Assembly: GCA_015487985.1 (NCBI GenBank)
Contig: WFOP01000234.1
Span: forward strand, 1 to 5,181
DNA length: 5,181 nt
Direction: 5' to 3'
DNA from: Hyphomicrobiales bacterium
GTDB lineage: Bacteria; Pseudomonadota; Alphaproteobacteria; Rhizobiales; Devosiaceae
The translations under genes and the position numbers were made by a program. The notes under the pieces were generated by a model. That model was not told the DNA's origin. It saw only the letters and a program-made list of their open reading frames with translations, and ran no database searches. Positions 1-5,181 of the stretch are shown piece by piece (position 1 is the stretch's first letter; each line of letters opens with the position of its first letter).

Positions 1-19
1 AAAAGAACCACCCCCAGAA

Positions 20-44
20 TGATAACAATTATCAGAATTATTCT
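20..44. promoter_or_regulatory. Candidate Fur-like operator with an abutting second dyad
   Basis: Positions 20-34 read TGATAACAATTATCA, two 7-base arms around one base. This matches the 7-1-7 Fur-box form TGATAAT-N-ATTATCA at 13 of 14 defined positions; the C at 26 is the mismatch. Sharing A34, a second perfect dyad, AGAAT-T-ATTCT, covers 34-44. The block is AT-rich within a more GC-rich region, as expected of a promoter. It lies about 145 bp before lepA and close to the left edge, so it may instead serve a divergent gene outside the window. The match is seen; the regulator is inferred from the motif only, and several alphaproteobacteria use Irr or RirA rather than Fur for iron control. Confidence 0.35.
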
Positions 45-189
45 TGAATTTCTCTGTCGCGTGTCCAAATGATTTTCCCCCGGTTTTATGTGCGCGCCCA
101 CGAATGATATCACGCCCGTGCCGTCATAAAAAAATGTCAGCCCGATTCCTCTTTGCGCCTCAGGCTAAACCTGCTACATGCCCCCCATT

Positions 190-1992
190 ATGACAACAGA
201 ACTCAAAAACATTCGCAACTTTTCCATTGTTGCACACATCGACCATGGCAAGTCCACCCTTGCCGATCGCCTTATTCAAAAAACAGGTGGGCTGACCGAG
301 CGCGAAATGAGCGCGCAGGTGCTTGATTCCATGGAAATTGAAAAAGAACGTGGCATTACCATCAAGGCCCAGACCGTACGTTTGACCTATGCCGCCCATG
401 ATGGTGAAACCTATGTTCTCAACCTTATTGATACCCCGGGCCATGTGGATTTTGCCTATGAGGTAAACCGGTCTCTGGCCGCCTGCGAAGGCTCGCTTCT
501 GGTGGTGGATGCCTCCCAGGGGGTCGAAGCGCAAACTTTGGCCAATGTCTATCAGGCCATGGAAGTGGATCATGAGATTGTGCCGGTTTTGAACAAAATC
601 GACCTGCCCGCCGCTGATGCGGATCGGGTAAAAATCCAGATCGAAGATGTGATCGGGCTGGATGCCACCGATGCGGTGGAAATTTCCGCCAAAACCGGCA
701 TCGGCATTGAAGATGTGCTTGAGGCCATCGTCACCCGTCTGCCCCCCCCCAAGGGGGATATTGACGCCCCCCTCAAGGCCATGCTGGTGGATAGCTGGTA
801 TGATACCTATCTGGGGGTTGTGGTGCTGGTGCGCGTGATCGACGGCACCATCAAAAAGGGCCAGAAGGTCAGAATGATGGCCACCGATGCGGTTTATGAT
901 CTGGACCGGGTGGGGGTATTCACCCCCAAGCTGGTTATCACCGATGAGCTTGGTCCCGGTGAAATCGGCTTTGTCACCGCCTCCATCAAAGAGGTGGCCG
1001 ATACCAATGTGGGGGACACCATCACCGATGCCAAACGCCCGTGCGCTGAAGCGCTCGAAGGGTTCAAACCTGCCCAGCCGGTGGTATTTTGTGGCCTGTT
1101 CCCGGTGGACGCCAACGATTTTGAAGACCTGCGCGCCGCCATGGGAAAATTGCGACTGAACGACGCCAGCTTTTCCTATGAGATGGAAACCAGCGCAGCC
1201 CTTGGCTTTGGTTTCCGCTGCGGCTTTTTGGGCCTGTTGCATCTGGAAATCATTCAGGAGCGCCTGAGCCGCGAGTTCAATCTTGATCTCATCGCCACCG
1301 CCCCTTCCGTTGTTTATAAAATCGCCATGAATGATGGGTCGGTGATTTCTCTGCACAATCCTGCGGACCTGCCCGATGTGGTAAAAATTGACCATATCAG
1401 CGAACCCTGGATCAAGGCCACCATTTTGACGCCGGACGAATATCTGGGGCCGATTCTCAAGATATGTCAGGATCGGCGCGGCATCCAGACCAACCTCACC
1501 TATGTGGGCAACCGCGCCATGGTGGAATATAAATTGCCCCTGAATGAAGTGGTGTTTGATTTTTACGATCGCCTCAAATCCATGTCCAAAGGCTATGCCA
1601 GTTTTGACTATACGCTGGATGAATATCGCGAGGGGGATCTGGTGAAGCTAAGTGTTCTGGTCAACGCCGAACCTGTGGACGCGCTGGCGATGCTGGTACA
1701 TAGATCAGCGGCTGAAAGTCGGGGGCGGGTGATGTGCGAAAAATTGAAAGAGCTGATCCCCAACCACCTGTTCAAAATTCCAATTCAAGCCGCCATCGGA
1801 GGCCGTGTCGTCGCCCGCGAAACCATCTCGGCTCTGCGCAAAGACGTGACGGCAAAATGCTACGGCGGCGACGCCACCCGCAAACGCAAGCTGCTGGATA
1901 AGCAGAAGGCAGGGAAGAAAAGAATGCGGCAGTTTGGCAAGGTGGAAATCCCGCAGGAAGCGTTCATCAAGGCGCTTAAGATGGGGGAGTGA
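190..1992 (+). CDS. lepA: Elongation factor 4 (LepA), ribosome-associated translational GTPase
   Basis: LepA is a cytoplasmic GTPase related to EF-G that binds ribosomes and affects initiation and elongation, including reported back-translocation. The GTPase motifs are present in order (residues from the 190 start): P-loop AHIDHGKST at 15-23, DTPGHVDF at 81-88 with the catalytic His85, NKID at 135-138 and SAK at 166-168. An EF-Tu-like domain 2 and EF-G-like domains III and V follow. The LepA-specific C-terminal tail is recognisable by [20 protein letters not shown] near residue 558. The product is 600 residues, the usual family length, and appears intact. An in-frame ATG at 178 would add four residues (MPPI). 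I prefer 190 because [12 protein letters not shown] fits homologues; neither start has a clear Shine-Dalgarno, and an in-frame TAA at 166 excludes longer versions. No lepB gene is seen downstream, unlike the lepA-lepB operon of E. coli. Confidence 0.98.
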   Translation: MTTELKNIRNFSIVAHIDHGKSTLADRLIQKTGGLTEREMSAQVLDSMEIEKERGITIKAQTVRLTYAAHDGETYVLNLIDTPGHVDFAYEVNRSLAACEGSLLVVDASQGVEAQTLANVYQAMEVDHEIVPVLNKIDLPAADADRVKIQIEDVIGLDATDAVEISAKTGIGIEDVLEAIVTRLPPPKGDIDAPLKAMLVDSWYDTYLGVVVLVRVIDGTIKKGQKVRMMATDAVYDLDRVGVFTPKLVITDELGPGEIGFVTASIKEVADTNVGDTITDAKRPCAEALEGFKPAQPVVFCGLFPVDANDFEDLRAAMGKLRLNDASFSYEMETSAALGFGFRCGFLGLLHLEIIQERLSREFNLDLIATAPSVVYKIAMNDGSVISLHNPADLPDVVKIDHISEPWIKATILTPDEYLGPILKICQDRRGIQTNLTYVGNRAMVEYKLPLNEVVFDFYDRLKSMSKGYASFDYTLDEYREGDLVKLSVLVNAEPVDALAMLVHRSAAESRGRVMCEKLKELIPNHLFKIPIQAAIGGRVVARETISALRKDVTAKCYGGDATRKRKLLDKQKAGKKRMRQFGKVEIPQEAFIKALKMGE

Positions 1993-2210
1993 GAAAATGG
2001 TTGGCGCTTTGCGCCAAACCAACGATCCAGTGAATCGTTGGTAGGTTTCGAACGCGAGGGCAGGTGCCAACGGCACCGGGTGCCCCGCCAGCAAAGGCAC
2101 AGCTCGAAGGGCCAAGTCGCGAATGAGAGATTTGAGTGCTGAACGCCCTGAGCGATGCCGTGAAGGGCCAGCACTTTTGGAGGCGGGTTGGTTTCCCCAA
2201 ACTCTCTCTT
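1993..2210. other. Gene-free, inverted-repeat-rich intergenic stretch
   Basis: This 218-bp spacer between convergent transcription units contains no credible gene, although minus-strand frames stay open across it. It is rich in inverted repeats: 2001-2017 (7-bp stem, TTT loop), 2019-2041 (8-bp stem, 7-base loop), and 2063-2084, where GGTGCC, GGCACC and GGTGCC can pair in two alternative ways. A two-part stem at 2135-2175 pairs AGTGCTG with CAGCACT outside and GCCCT with AGGGC inside. AAACCAAC at 2016-2023 could also pair with GTTGGTTT at 2187-2194 and close the whole block. It may be a dispersed intergenic repeat, a structured RNA, or a decayed element. I do not recognise the family with certainty. 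Confidence 0.5.
2001..2041 (+). terminator. lepA: Tandem hairpins after lepA, possible 3' end signal
   Basis: Eight bases after the lepA stop, TTGGCGC-TTT-GCGCCAA forms a perfect 7-bp hairpin. It is followed at once by CCAACGAT and ATCGTTGG, a perfect 8-bp stem around a 7-base loop. Neither is followed by a T tract, so a classical intrinsic terminator is not supported. They may protect the 3' end of lepA mRNA or simply be the first part of the structured stretch to the right. The hairpins are certain; the role is inferred. Confidence 0.35.
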
Positions 2211-2241
2211 CGTCACCCTCGGGCCTGACCCGAGGGTTCAT
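2211..2241 (+). repeat. 31-bp palindromic intergenic repeat, left copy
   Basis: The element starts CGTCA and ends TTCAT. A perfect 9-bp stem pairs ACCCTCGGG (2215-2223) with CCCGAGGGT (2229-2237) across the loop CCTGA. Read on the other strand it gives the peptide-like string MNPRVRPEGDE, a common spurious translation of this alphaproteobacterial repeat type. It shares the outer bases and the TCGGGCYTGACCCGA core with the copy at 2549-2579, which lies in opposite orientation. No T tract follows on either strand. It may nevertheless end or stabilise transcripts between the convergent genes. Confidence 0.8.
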
Positions 2242-2242
2242 G

Positions 2243-2529
2243 CTATAGTGTAATTTGATCCCACAGATCATCCCAATTGGAATTCATGTCCTCAATCAGT
2301 TCGATTTTCCATTTACGCAGCCAGCGCTTGATGTTCTTTTCCCGCTGGATCGCAAGGAGCATGGTTTCATGCCTTTCGTAATATACCAATAGTTCAAGGC
2401 CATATTTTTTTGTAAAACCTTCAACGGGTTTTCTTTGTGCCCATAAACCCGACGGACGAGATTATTGGTCACGCCCACATAAAGTGGGCCGTTTGGCTTA
2501 TTGGTGAGGATATACACAAATGCGCCCAT
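2243..2529 (-). pseudogene. GIY-YIG nuclease family gene with a one-base frameshift
   Basis: The N-terminal half starts MGAFVYILTNKPNGPLYVGV and continues NNLVRRVYGHKEN, a clear GIY-YIG domain of the short single-domain type. The two motif halves are VYI (residues 5-7) and YVG (17-19), with the conserved arginines at 26-27 and His31. The frame then breaks between about 2422 and 2430, where homologues need one more base (CCG-TT instead of, for example, CCG-GTT). From GAA at 2422 the other frame reads EGFTKKYGLELLVYYERHE, includes the helix AIQREKNIKRW carrying the expected catalytic Glu, and stops with TAG at 2243-2245. Restoring one base gives 95 residues, the normal family length, so all else is intact. 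As written, the first frame runs on to a stop at about 2296 with a nonsense tail. The start at 2529 fits homologues better than the longer open frame from 2565, which would cross the repeat. It may be a fresh pseudogene or a sequencing error. Cellular targets of this small family are not established. Confidence 0.88.
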
Positions 2530-2548
2530 TGTGAAATTGAACTGCAGA

Positions 2549-2579
2549 ATGGATATTCGGGTCAAGCCCGAATATGACG
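2549..2579 (-). repeat. 31-bp palindromic intergenic repeat, right copy
   Basis: Read on the minus strand this copy starts CGTCA and ends TCCAT, with stem ATATTCGGG paired to CCCGAATAT around the loop CTTGA. On the plus strand the 9-bp stem arms are 2553-2561 and 2567-2575. Compared with the left copy, three adjacent base pairs of the stem are replaced on both sides (TAT/ATA in place of CCC/GGG) while pairing stays perfect. Read on the plus strand it yields MDIRVKPEYDA, again the typical spurious peptide of this repeat class. It sits between the end of the small ORF at 2600 and the GIY-YIG start. Confidence 0.8.
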
Positions 2580-2599
2580 CAAATAAAAGTGCGTCCCCC

Positions 2600-2695
2600 C
2601 TACCGGTAATAATCCTCCAGCAAACGATAACACCAATAGCGCTCGTCTGTTGCGATCAACCTGTCGATTTCAGCCGGGGAGGTGCCGGTGGACAT
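2600..2695 (-). CDS. Possible 31-residue small protein downstream of nirC
   Basis: ATG at 2695 opens a 31-codon frame that starts [13 protein letters not shown], ends [10 protein letters not shown] and stops at TAG (2602-2600). A strong Shine-Dalgarno, GGAGGA, lies 5 bases upstream. The peptide is acidic-to-neutral in the middle and rich in aromatics near its C-terminus (one Trp, four Tyr), with no signal peptide or membrane segment. It has the same direction as nirC and starts 122 bp after the nirC stop. I recognise no family. Against it: it is very short, and the opposite strand carries an overlapping mini-ORF (GTG at 2688 to TAG at 2792) that also has a purine-rich upstream site. The case rests on the ribosome binding site and the co-orientation. 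Confidence 0.35.
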   Translation of the reverse strand: MSTGTSPAEIDRLIATDERYWCYRLLEDYYR

Positions 2696-2700
2696 TTATA

Positions 2701-2706
2701 TCCTCC
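2701..2706 (-). promoter_or_regulatory. Shine-Dalgarno GGAGGA of the 31-residue ORF
   Basis: GGAGGA, then TATAA, then ATG on the minus strand is the best-looking ribosome binding site in the window and the main reason to take the ORF at 2600-2695 seriously. A 10-base inverted repeat (2771-2780 with 2681-2690) would enclose this site and the start codon in an 80-base loop if it formed in the mRNA. Confidence 0.4.
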
Positions 2707-2756
2707 GATGCCCGCCCACTGCCGAAGCCCTGCTTTATGCGGTTTTGCTGTTACAG

Positions 2757-2780
2757 AAAAAGATACGGCGCACCGGCACC
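2757..2780 (-). terminator. Weak candidate terminator after nirC
   Basis: On the minus strand GGTGC-CGGT-GCGCC can form a 5-bp stem including one G-T pair. Four bases later comes a run of five T (2761-2757). It lies about 40 bp past the nirC stop. The stem is short and the spacing to the T run is long, so it would be inefficient at best. Confidence 0.2.
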
Positions 2781-2817
2781 ATGGAGCGTTAGTGCGGCGC
2801 TGAGATTATGCTTGATG

Positions 2818-3594
2818 TCACTCCCCGCCAATCACCGATTTAGTCGTCAGAAAATAGGCGACCCCGATAAATCCGGCCCCCCCGATTACGTTGCCCACCG
2901 AAACCCATGCCAGATTATAAAGCCCGCCAATAATGCTCACACTGTCAGGATGCGCCCCAAGCAGTGAGATGGTGAACACCGTCATATTGGCAATGCCGTG
3001 TTCAAACCCGGCCGCGACAAAGGCAAACAGGCACCAGAATATCAGGATGCATTTTGCCGTGTCGCTTGTGGTGCGCGCCGACATCCAGATGGCCAGACAA
3101 ATCAGCCAGTTGCAGATGATGGCGCGGGCAACAAGTTCGATGATTGAGGAGTTCATCTTGGCTTCTGCCACCTGATGAACCAGTGAACTGGCGTCTCCCG
3201 CCCAGCCCCCGCCACCCCCGGCAATGAACAAGAACGACAGCATCATGGCGCCAAACAGGTTGCCGTACCAGCAGATGAACCAGTCCTTGATTACCCCCAA
3301 AGCGCTGACCTTTTTGTAGAAGAACCCGAAAGTCATATACATGGTGTGGCCGGAAAAAAGTTTGGCACCGGCAAATATGACAAGGGTCAGTGTAATGCCA
3401 AACATCGCGCCCATAATCAGTTTTTGCGTTGAGGGGTCCGCATCATTGCCAAGGGCAAGAATGAGGGTAATCCCCACCCCCACATAGGCTCCCGCCATCA
3501 TGGTCAGAATAAAAAACCCCAACGGGTTGCGGCGCGCATAGCTGAGTTTTTCAACTGCAATATCTGCAAATTTCCGGGTTGTATCCGCGTTCAT
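2818..3594 (-). CDS. nirC: NirC-type nitrite channel, formate/nitrite transporter family
   Basis: This inner-membrane protein of 258 residues belongs to the pentameric FNT channels, which have six membrane helices per subunit and pass nitrite or formate with protons. Its wording follows E. coli NirC rather than FocA: NPLGF (23-27), AGAYVGVGITLILALGN (34-50), MGAMFGITLTLVI (61-73), SGHTM (81-85), CNWLICLAIWMSART (161-175), and FEHGIANMT (197-205) with the pore histidine at 199. The Thr of the family's LFT motif is Ser81 here. The residue three positions before it, acidic in E. coli NirC and FocA as I recall them, is Lys78. A run of five glycines (126-130) precedes Trp131. The start is the first ATG of the frame, with only a weak upstream purine stretch. 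No nitrite reductase is adjacent. The gene follows the ABC ATPase by 152 bp on the same strand and may have its own promoter. Nitrite as substrate is inferred from similarity. Confidence 0.92.
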   Translation of the reverse strand: MNADTTRKFADIAVEKLSYARRNPLGFFILTMMAGAYVGVGITLILALGNDADPSTQKLIMGAMFGITLTLVIFAGAKLFSGHTMYMTFGFFYKKVSALGVIKDWFICWYGNLFGAMMLSFLFIAGGGGGWAGDASSLVHQVAEAKMNSSIIELVARAIICNWLICLAIWMSARTTSDTAKCILIFWCLFAFVAAGFEHGIANMTVFTISLLGAHPDSVSIIGGLYNLAWVSVGNVIGGAGFIGVAYFLTTKSVIGGE

Positions 3595-3633
3595 CTGAGT
3601 AATCCCGCTACAAACATATTTCCAGATTTCAGC

Positions 3634-3684
3634 TTAGGTCCGTAAGCGAAGTAAATTCAACCGTTTGAACGGGTTCATCGGCAT
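3634..3684 (-). CDS. Possible 16-residue leader peptide before nirC
   Basis: A 16-codon frame, MPMNPFKRLNLLRLRT, ends with TAA 39 bases before the nirC ATG. A purine stretch (AAAGGGA) lies 7 bases upstream of its start. A quarter of the residues are Leu and another quarter Arg or Lys. Short ORFs of this size are frequent by chance, and I see no attenuator hairpin with a T run after it, so translation is only a possibility. It overlaps the dyad at 3656-3669. Confidence 0.15.
   Translation of the reverse strand: MPMNPFKRLNLLRLRT
3656..3669. promoter_or_regulatory. Candidate dyad operator upstream of nirC
   Basis: TTCAA-CCGT-TTGAA is a perfect 5-4-5 inverted repeat centred about 68 bp upstream of the nirC start. 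The spacing is that of CRP/FNR-family sites, but the half-sites do not match TTGAT/ATCAA. On the minus strand TTGAAT (3660-3655) could also be a -35 element, but the bases 17 or 18 further on (around CTAAGC) are a poor -10. Regulatory use is inferred. Confidence 0.22.
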
Positions 3685-3746
3685 AAAACTGTCCCTTTGT
3701 ATCCGCCAGAGAATGAAATCCGCATTACAAATGGCTTGTGGTTCGC

Positions 3747-4478
3747 TTACATGACGCGGGCCAGAAATTCACGGGTTCGGGCTTGTTTGGGATTGTTGAA
3801 AATCTGCTCGGGGGGGCCGGATTCGACGATGACTCCCTGATCCAGAAAACAAATCTTGTCCGCTGCTTTTCGGGCAAAACCCATTTCATGGGTGGCCAGC
3901 ACCATCGTCATGCCTTCGCTTTTAAGTTTGAGCAATACGTCCAGAACCTCGCCTACCAGTTCCGGGTCCAGCGCGCTTGTCACTTCGTCAAACAGCATGA
4001 TTTCGGGCTTCATTGCCAACGCACGAATTATTGCAACCCGCTGTTGTTGCCCGCCCGAAAGCTGGTCGGGATAATATTTCATCCGCTCTGCCAGTCCAAA
4101 ACGTTCAAACAGCTCTGTGGTTTGTGCCAGCAATTCAGCTTTGGCAGGTTTATACACCCTGCGCGGCGCCAGCATGACATTTTCCATCACATTCATGTGG
4201 GGAAACAGGTTAAAGCTCTGAAATACAATGCCGATCCGGCGCCTTATCGGTTGTGGATCAATGTCAGGGTTGGTGATATCCTGCCCATCCAGCAAGATGC
4301 ATCCGCTGTCGACTTCCTCAAGCAGGTTGATGCAGCGCAACAGGGTCGACTTGCCCGATCCCGAGGCGCCGATGAGACAGACCAGTTCCCCTTTCCTCAC
4401 ATTAAAGGAAATGCCTTTGCACACCTGCAATGCAGCAAAACTTTTAGTTACATCAATCAGTTGGAGTTTATGTGTCAC
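3747..4478 (-). CDS. Polar amino acid ABC transporter ATP-binding protein (GlnQ/HisP family)
   Basis: This 243-residue cytoplasmic ATPase powers import through the permease encoded just upstream. All nucleotide-binding motifs are intact: Walker [10 protein letters not shown] (37-45), Q-loop Gln87 in [10 protein letters not shown], signature LSGGQQQR (140-147), Walker B IMLFDE (160-165), D-loop SALD (168-171) and H-loop His197 in [25 protein letters not shown] and the THEMGFAR box are characteristic of the polar amino acid subfamily. Length is normal. The start codon is GTG at 4478, six bases after the permease stop (TAG 4487-4485). An AGG nine bases ahead, inside the permease's last codons, can serve as Shine-Dalgarno, suggesting translational coupling. 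The exact amino acid cannot be told from the ATPase, so I give no gene symbol. Confidence 0.95.
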   Translation of the reverse strand: MTHKLQLIDVTKSFAALQVCKGISFNVRKGELVCLIGASGSGKSTLLRCINLLEEVDSGCILLDGQDITNPDIDPQPIRRRIGIVFQSFNLFPHMNVMENVMLAPRRVYKPAKAELLAQTTELFERFGLAERMKYYPDQLSGGQQQRVAIIRALAMKPEIMLFDEVTSALDPELVGEVLDVLLKLKSEGMTMVLATHEMGFARKAADKICFLDQGVIVESGPPEQIFNNPKQARTREFLARVM

Positions 4479-4484
4479 AATCTG

Positions 4485-5181
4485 CTACCTGCGCTCTTTG
4501 TCCTGGCGCGCCATCAGACTGTCGGCCAAACGGGTGGCGGGAATGGTCACCGCCAAAAAAATCAGCGCCGCCCCAAGGTAGGGGGTGAAATTGGCGTAAA
4601 AAGACTTGAAAACCCCGGCCTGTCGGAGCAATTCCACCGGGCCAATAAATGAGAGCAGGGCCACATCCTTTTGTAATGAAATCAGGTTGTTCATGTTGGC
4701 GGGCAAAACCCTGCGCACCGCCTGCGGCAGGATGACAAAGCGCATGGTATCCCAGTGAGAAAGCCCCAATGACTTGGCTGCGGCGCGCTGGCTCTCGTGA
4801 ATGGATTCGATTCCGGCGCGATATACTTCCGCCACATATGCAGAATAACTGAGCACCAACGCCACCGAACCCCAGATATAGGGGCTGTTCCATGGGCGTG
4901 GCAATCCCAGTCCGGGAATGCCAAAACCAATCAGATAAATGGTCAGGATCACCGGCACGCCACGAAAAACATCGTTATAAACTGTTGCAAAAAGGCGCAA
5001 TGGAAACAGCGCGGGGGATCGCGCATCCCTGGCCAGGGCAAGGATGAGTCCCCAGATTGCAATCAGTGGTGCGGACCAGGCAAAAATTGCAATATCCAGC
5101 AGAAAAGCATTCAAAAGCGTGGGGAATGTTTTTTGAAAGATATCCCAGTTGAAAAAAGAATGCTGAACCTTTTCCCAACCC
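4485..5181 (-). CDS. Polar amino acid ABC transporter permease, 5' end outside window
   Basis: This inner-membrane permease of the His/Glu/Gln/Arg/opine family is open to the window edge; 231 residues plus the stop are visible. The visible part begins GWEKVQHSFFNWDIF, typical of the region before the first helix in this family, so only a short N-terminal piece should be missing. ATG-less reading from TTG at 5114 would be an artificial start. Hydrophobic helices cover the sequence, with FRGVPVILTIYLIGFGIP as a family hallmark. The cytoplasmic EAA loop reads ESQRAAAKSLGLS, then FVILPQAVR, and docks on the ATPase. The C-terminus is charged (RQDKERR). The stop lies six bases before the ATPase GTG. 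A periplasmic binding protein gene is expected further upstream, beyond 5181. Confidence 0.95.
   Translation of the reverse strand, partial: GWEKVQHSFFNWDIFQKTFPTLLNAFLLDIAIFAWSAPLIAIWGLILALARDARSPALFPLRLFATVYNDVFRGVPVILTIYLIGFGIPGLGLPRPWNSPYIWGSVALVLSYSAYVAEVYRAGIESIHESQRAAAKSLGLSHWDTMRFVILPQAVRRVLPANMNNLISLQKDVALLSFIGPVELLRQAGVFKSFYANFTPYLGAALIFLAVTIPATRLADSLMARQDKERR

Larger units (their letters stand above)
2211..2579 (-). mobile_element. Palindrome-bracketed GIY-YIG cassette
   Basis: A single gene is enclosed by two copies of one 31-bp palindromic repeat in opposite orientation. The gene's TAG stop is one base from the left copy (2211-2241), and its ATG is 19 bp from the right copy (2549-2579). 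This resembles the layout of enzymes that travel with repeated palindromes, such as the REP-associated tyrosine transposases. I see no target-site duplication immediately outside the repeats. Mobility is inferred from layout only; this repeat family also occurs without any gene in many alphaproteobacteria, so the bracketing may be coincidental. Confidence 0.3.
3595..3746 (-). other. Spacer between ABC operon and nirC
   Basis: This 152-bp gap is long enough to hold a nirC promoter. I found no strong intrinsic terminator for the ABC operon and no TTGAT-N4-ATCAA site of the FNR/NnrR type. It holds a 5-4-5 dyad at 3656-3669 and a 16-codon ORF at 3634-3684, both annotated separately. The end of the ATPase gene and position 3642 share a 9-base inverted repeat (GTAAGCGAA), which could be chance. 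Confidence 0.5.

Noticed and set aside
105..112. Palindrome TGATATCA upstream of lepA
   Set aside because: An 8-base palindrome is common by chance and nothing around it forms a promoter.
742..757. C9 tract followed by AAGGGGG inside lepA, a possible slippage or hairpin site
   Set aside because: It encodes the conserved RLPPPKGD segment of LepA and the frame is intact, so protein conservation explains it.
160..1395. Long open frame of 411 codons on the minus strand
   Set aside because: It is antisense to the certain lepA gene, shows no domain, and arises from lepA codon bias.
1705..2271. Minus-strand frame of 188 codons across the lepA end and the spacer
   Set aside because: It starts inside the palindromic repeat (MNPRVRPEGDE string), crosses hairpins and ends antisense to lepA; a spurious translation.
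1993..2580. Possible CRISPR array or complete insertion sequence
   Set aside because: Only two copies of the palindrome occur, 307 bp apart and inverted, with no regular spacers; no transposase and no target duplication were found.
2501..2803. Plus-strand frame of 100 codons
   Set aside because: It begins antisense to the GIY-YIG gene, reads through the palindrome (MDIRVKPEYDA) and then through the spacer; no coherent protein.
3642..3750. 9-base inverted repeat GTAAGCGAA / TTCGCTTAC
   Set aside because: Arms about 90 bp apart of this length are expected by chance in a 5-kb window, and one arm overlaps the ATPase stop.
3738..4652. Open frame of 304 codons on the plus strand
   Set aside because: It is the reverse complement of the ABC ATPase and the end of its permease, both certain, and its product resembles nothing.

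Overview
The window looks like a chromosomal segment of a Gram-negative alphaproteobacterium of moderate GC content. Three things suggest this. The LepA sequence has an alphaproteobacterial look. Two intergenic palindromes belong to the family whose spurious translation reads like 'M(D/N)xRVxPExD', common in that class. The ABC and nitrite-transporter genes are also typical of proteobacteria. Genus cannot be read from the sequence alone.

Layout. Positions 1-189 are an AT-rich leader with two abutting dyads (20-44), the first close to a Fur-type operator. lepA (elongation factor 4) runs rightward to 1992. Everything to its right is on the minus strand, so lepA converges with its neighbours. 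Positions 1993-2210 hold no credible gene but are dense in inverted repeats. Next comes a small cassette (2211-2579): a GIY-YIG nuclease gene broken by one missing base, bracketed by two inverted copies of one 31-bp palindrome whose stems differ by paired changes. To its right, 2580-2817 holds a possible 31-residue ORF with a good ribosome binding site. nirC, a nitrite channel of the formate/nitrite transporter family, occupies 2818-3594. A 152-bp gap follows with a possible 16-codon leader ORF and a small dyad. The right end is a polar amino acid ABC transporter operon: an ATPase (GTG start, 3747-4478) and, 6 bp upstream of it, a permease that runs off the window at 5181.

How the genes relate. 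The permease and ATPase form one import system; its periplasmic binding protein is presumably outside the window. nirC is on the same strand but separated enough to have its own promoter, and no nitrite reductase gene is visible. lepA is a housekeeping translation factor unrelated to the rest.

The most unusual part is 1993-2580: a structured non-coding stretch beside a palindrome-bracketed, frameshifted GIY-YIG gene. Its arrangement recalls nuclease- or transposase-associated palindromic repeats. I saw no CRISPR array, tRNA, rRNA or complete insertion sequence.
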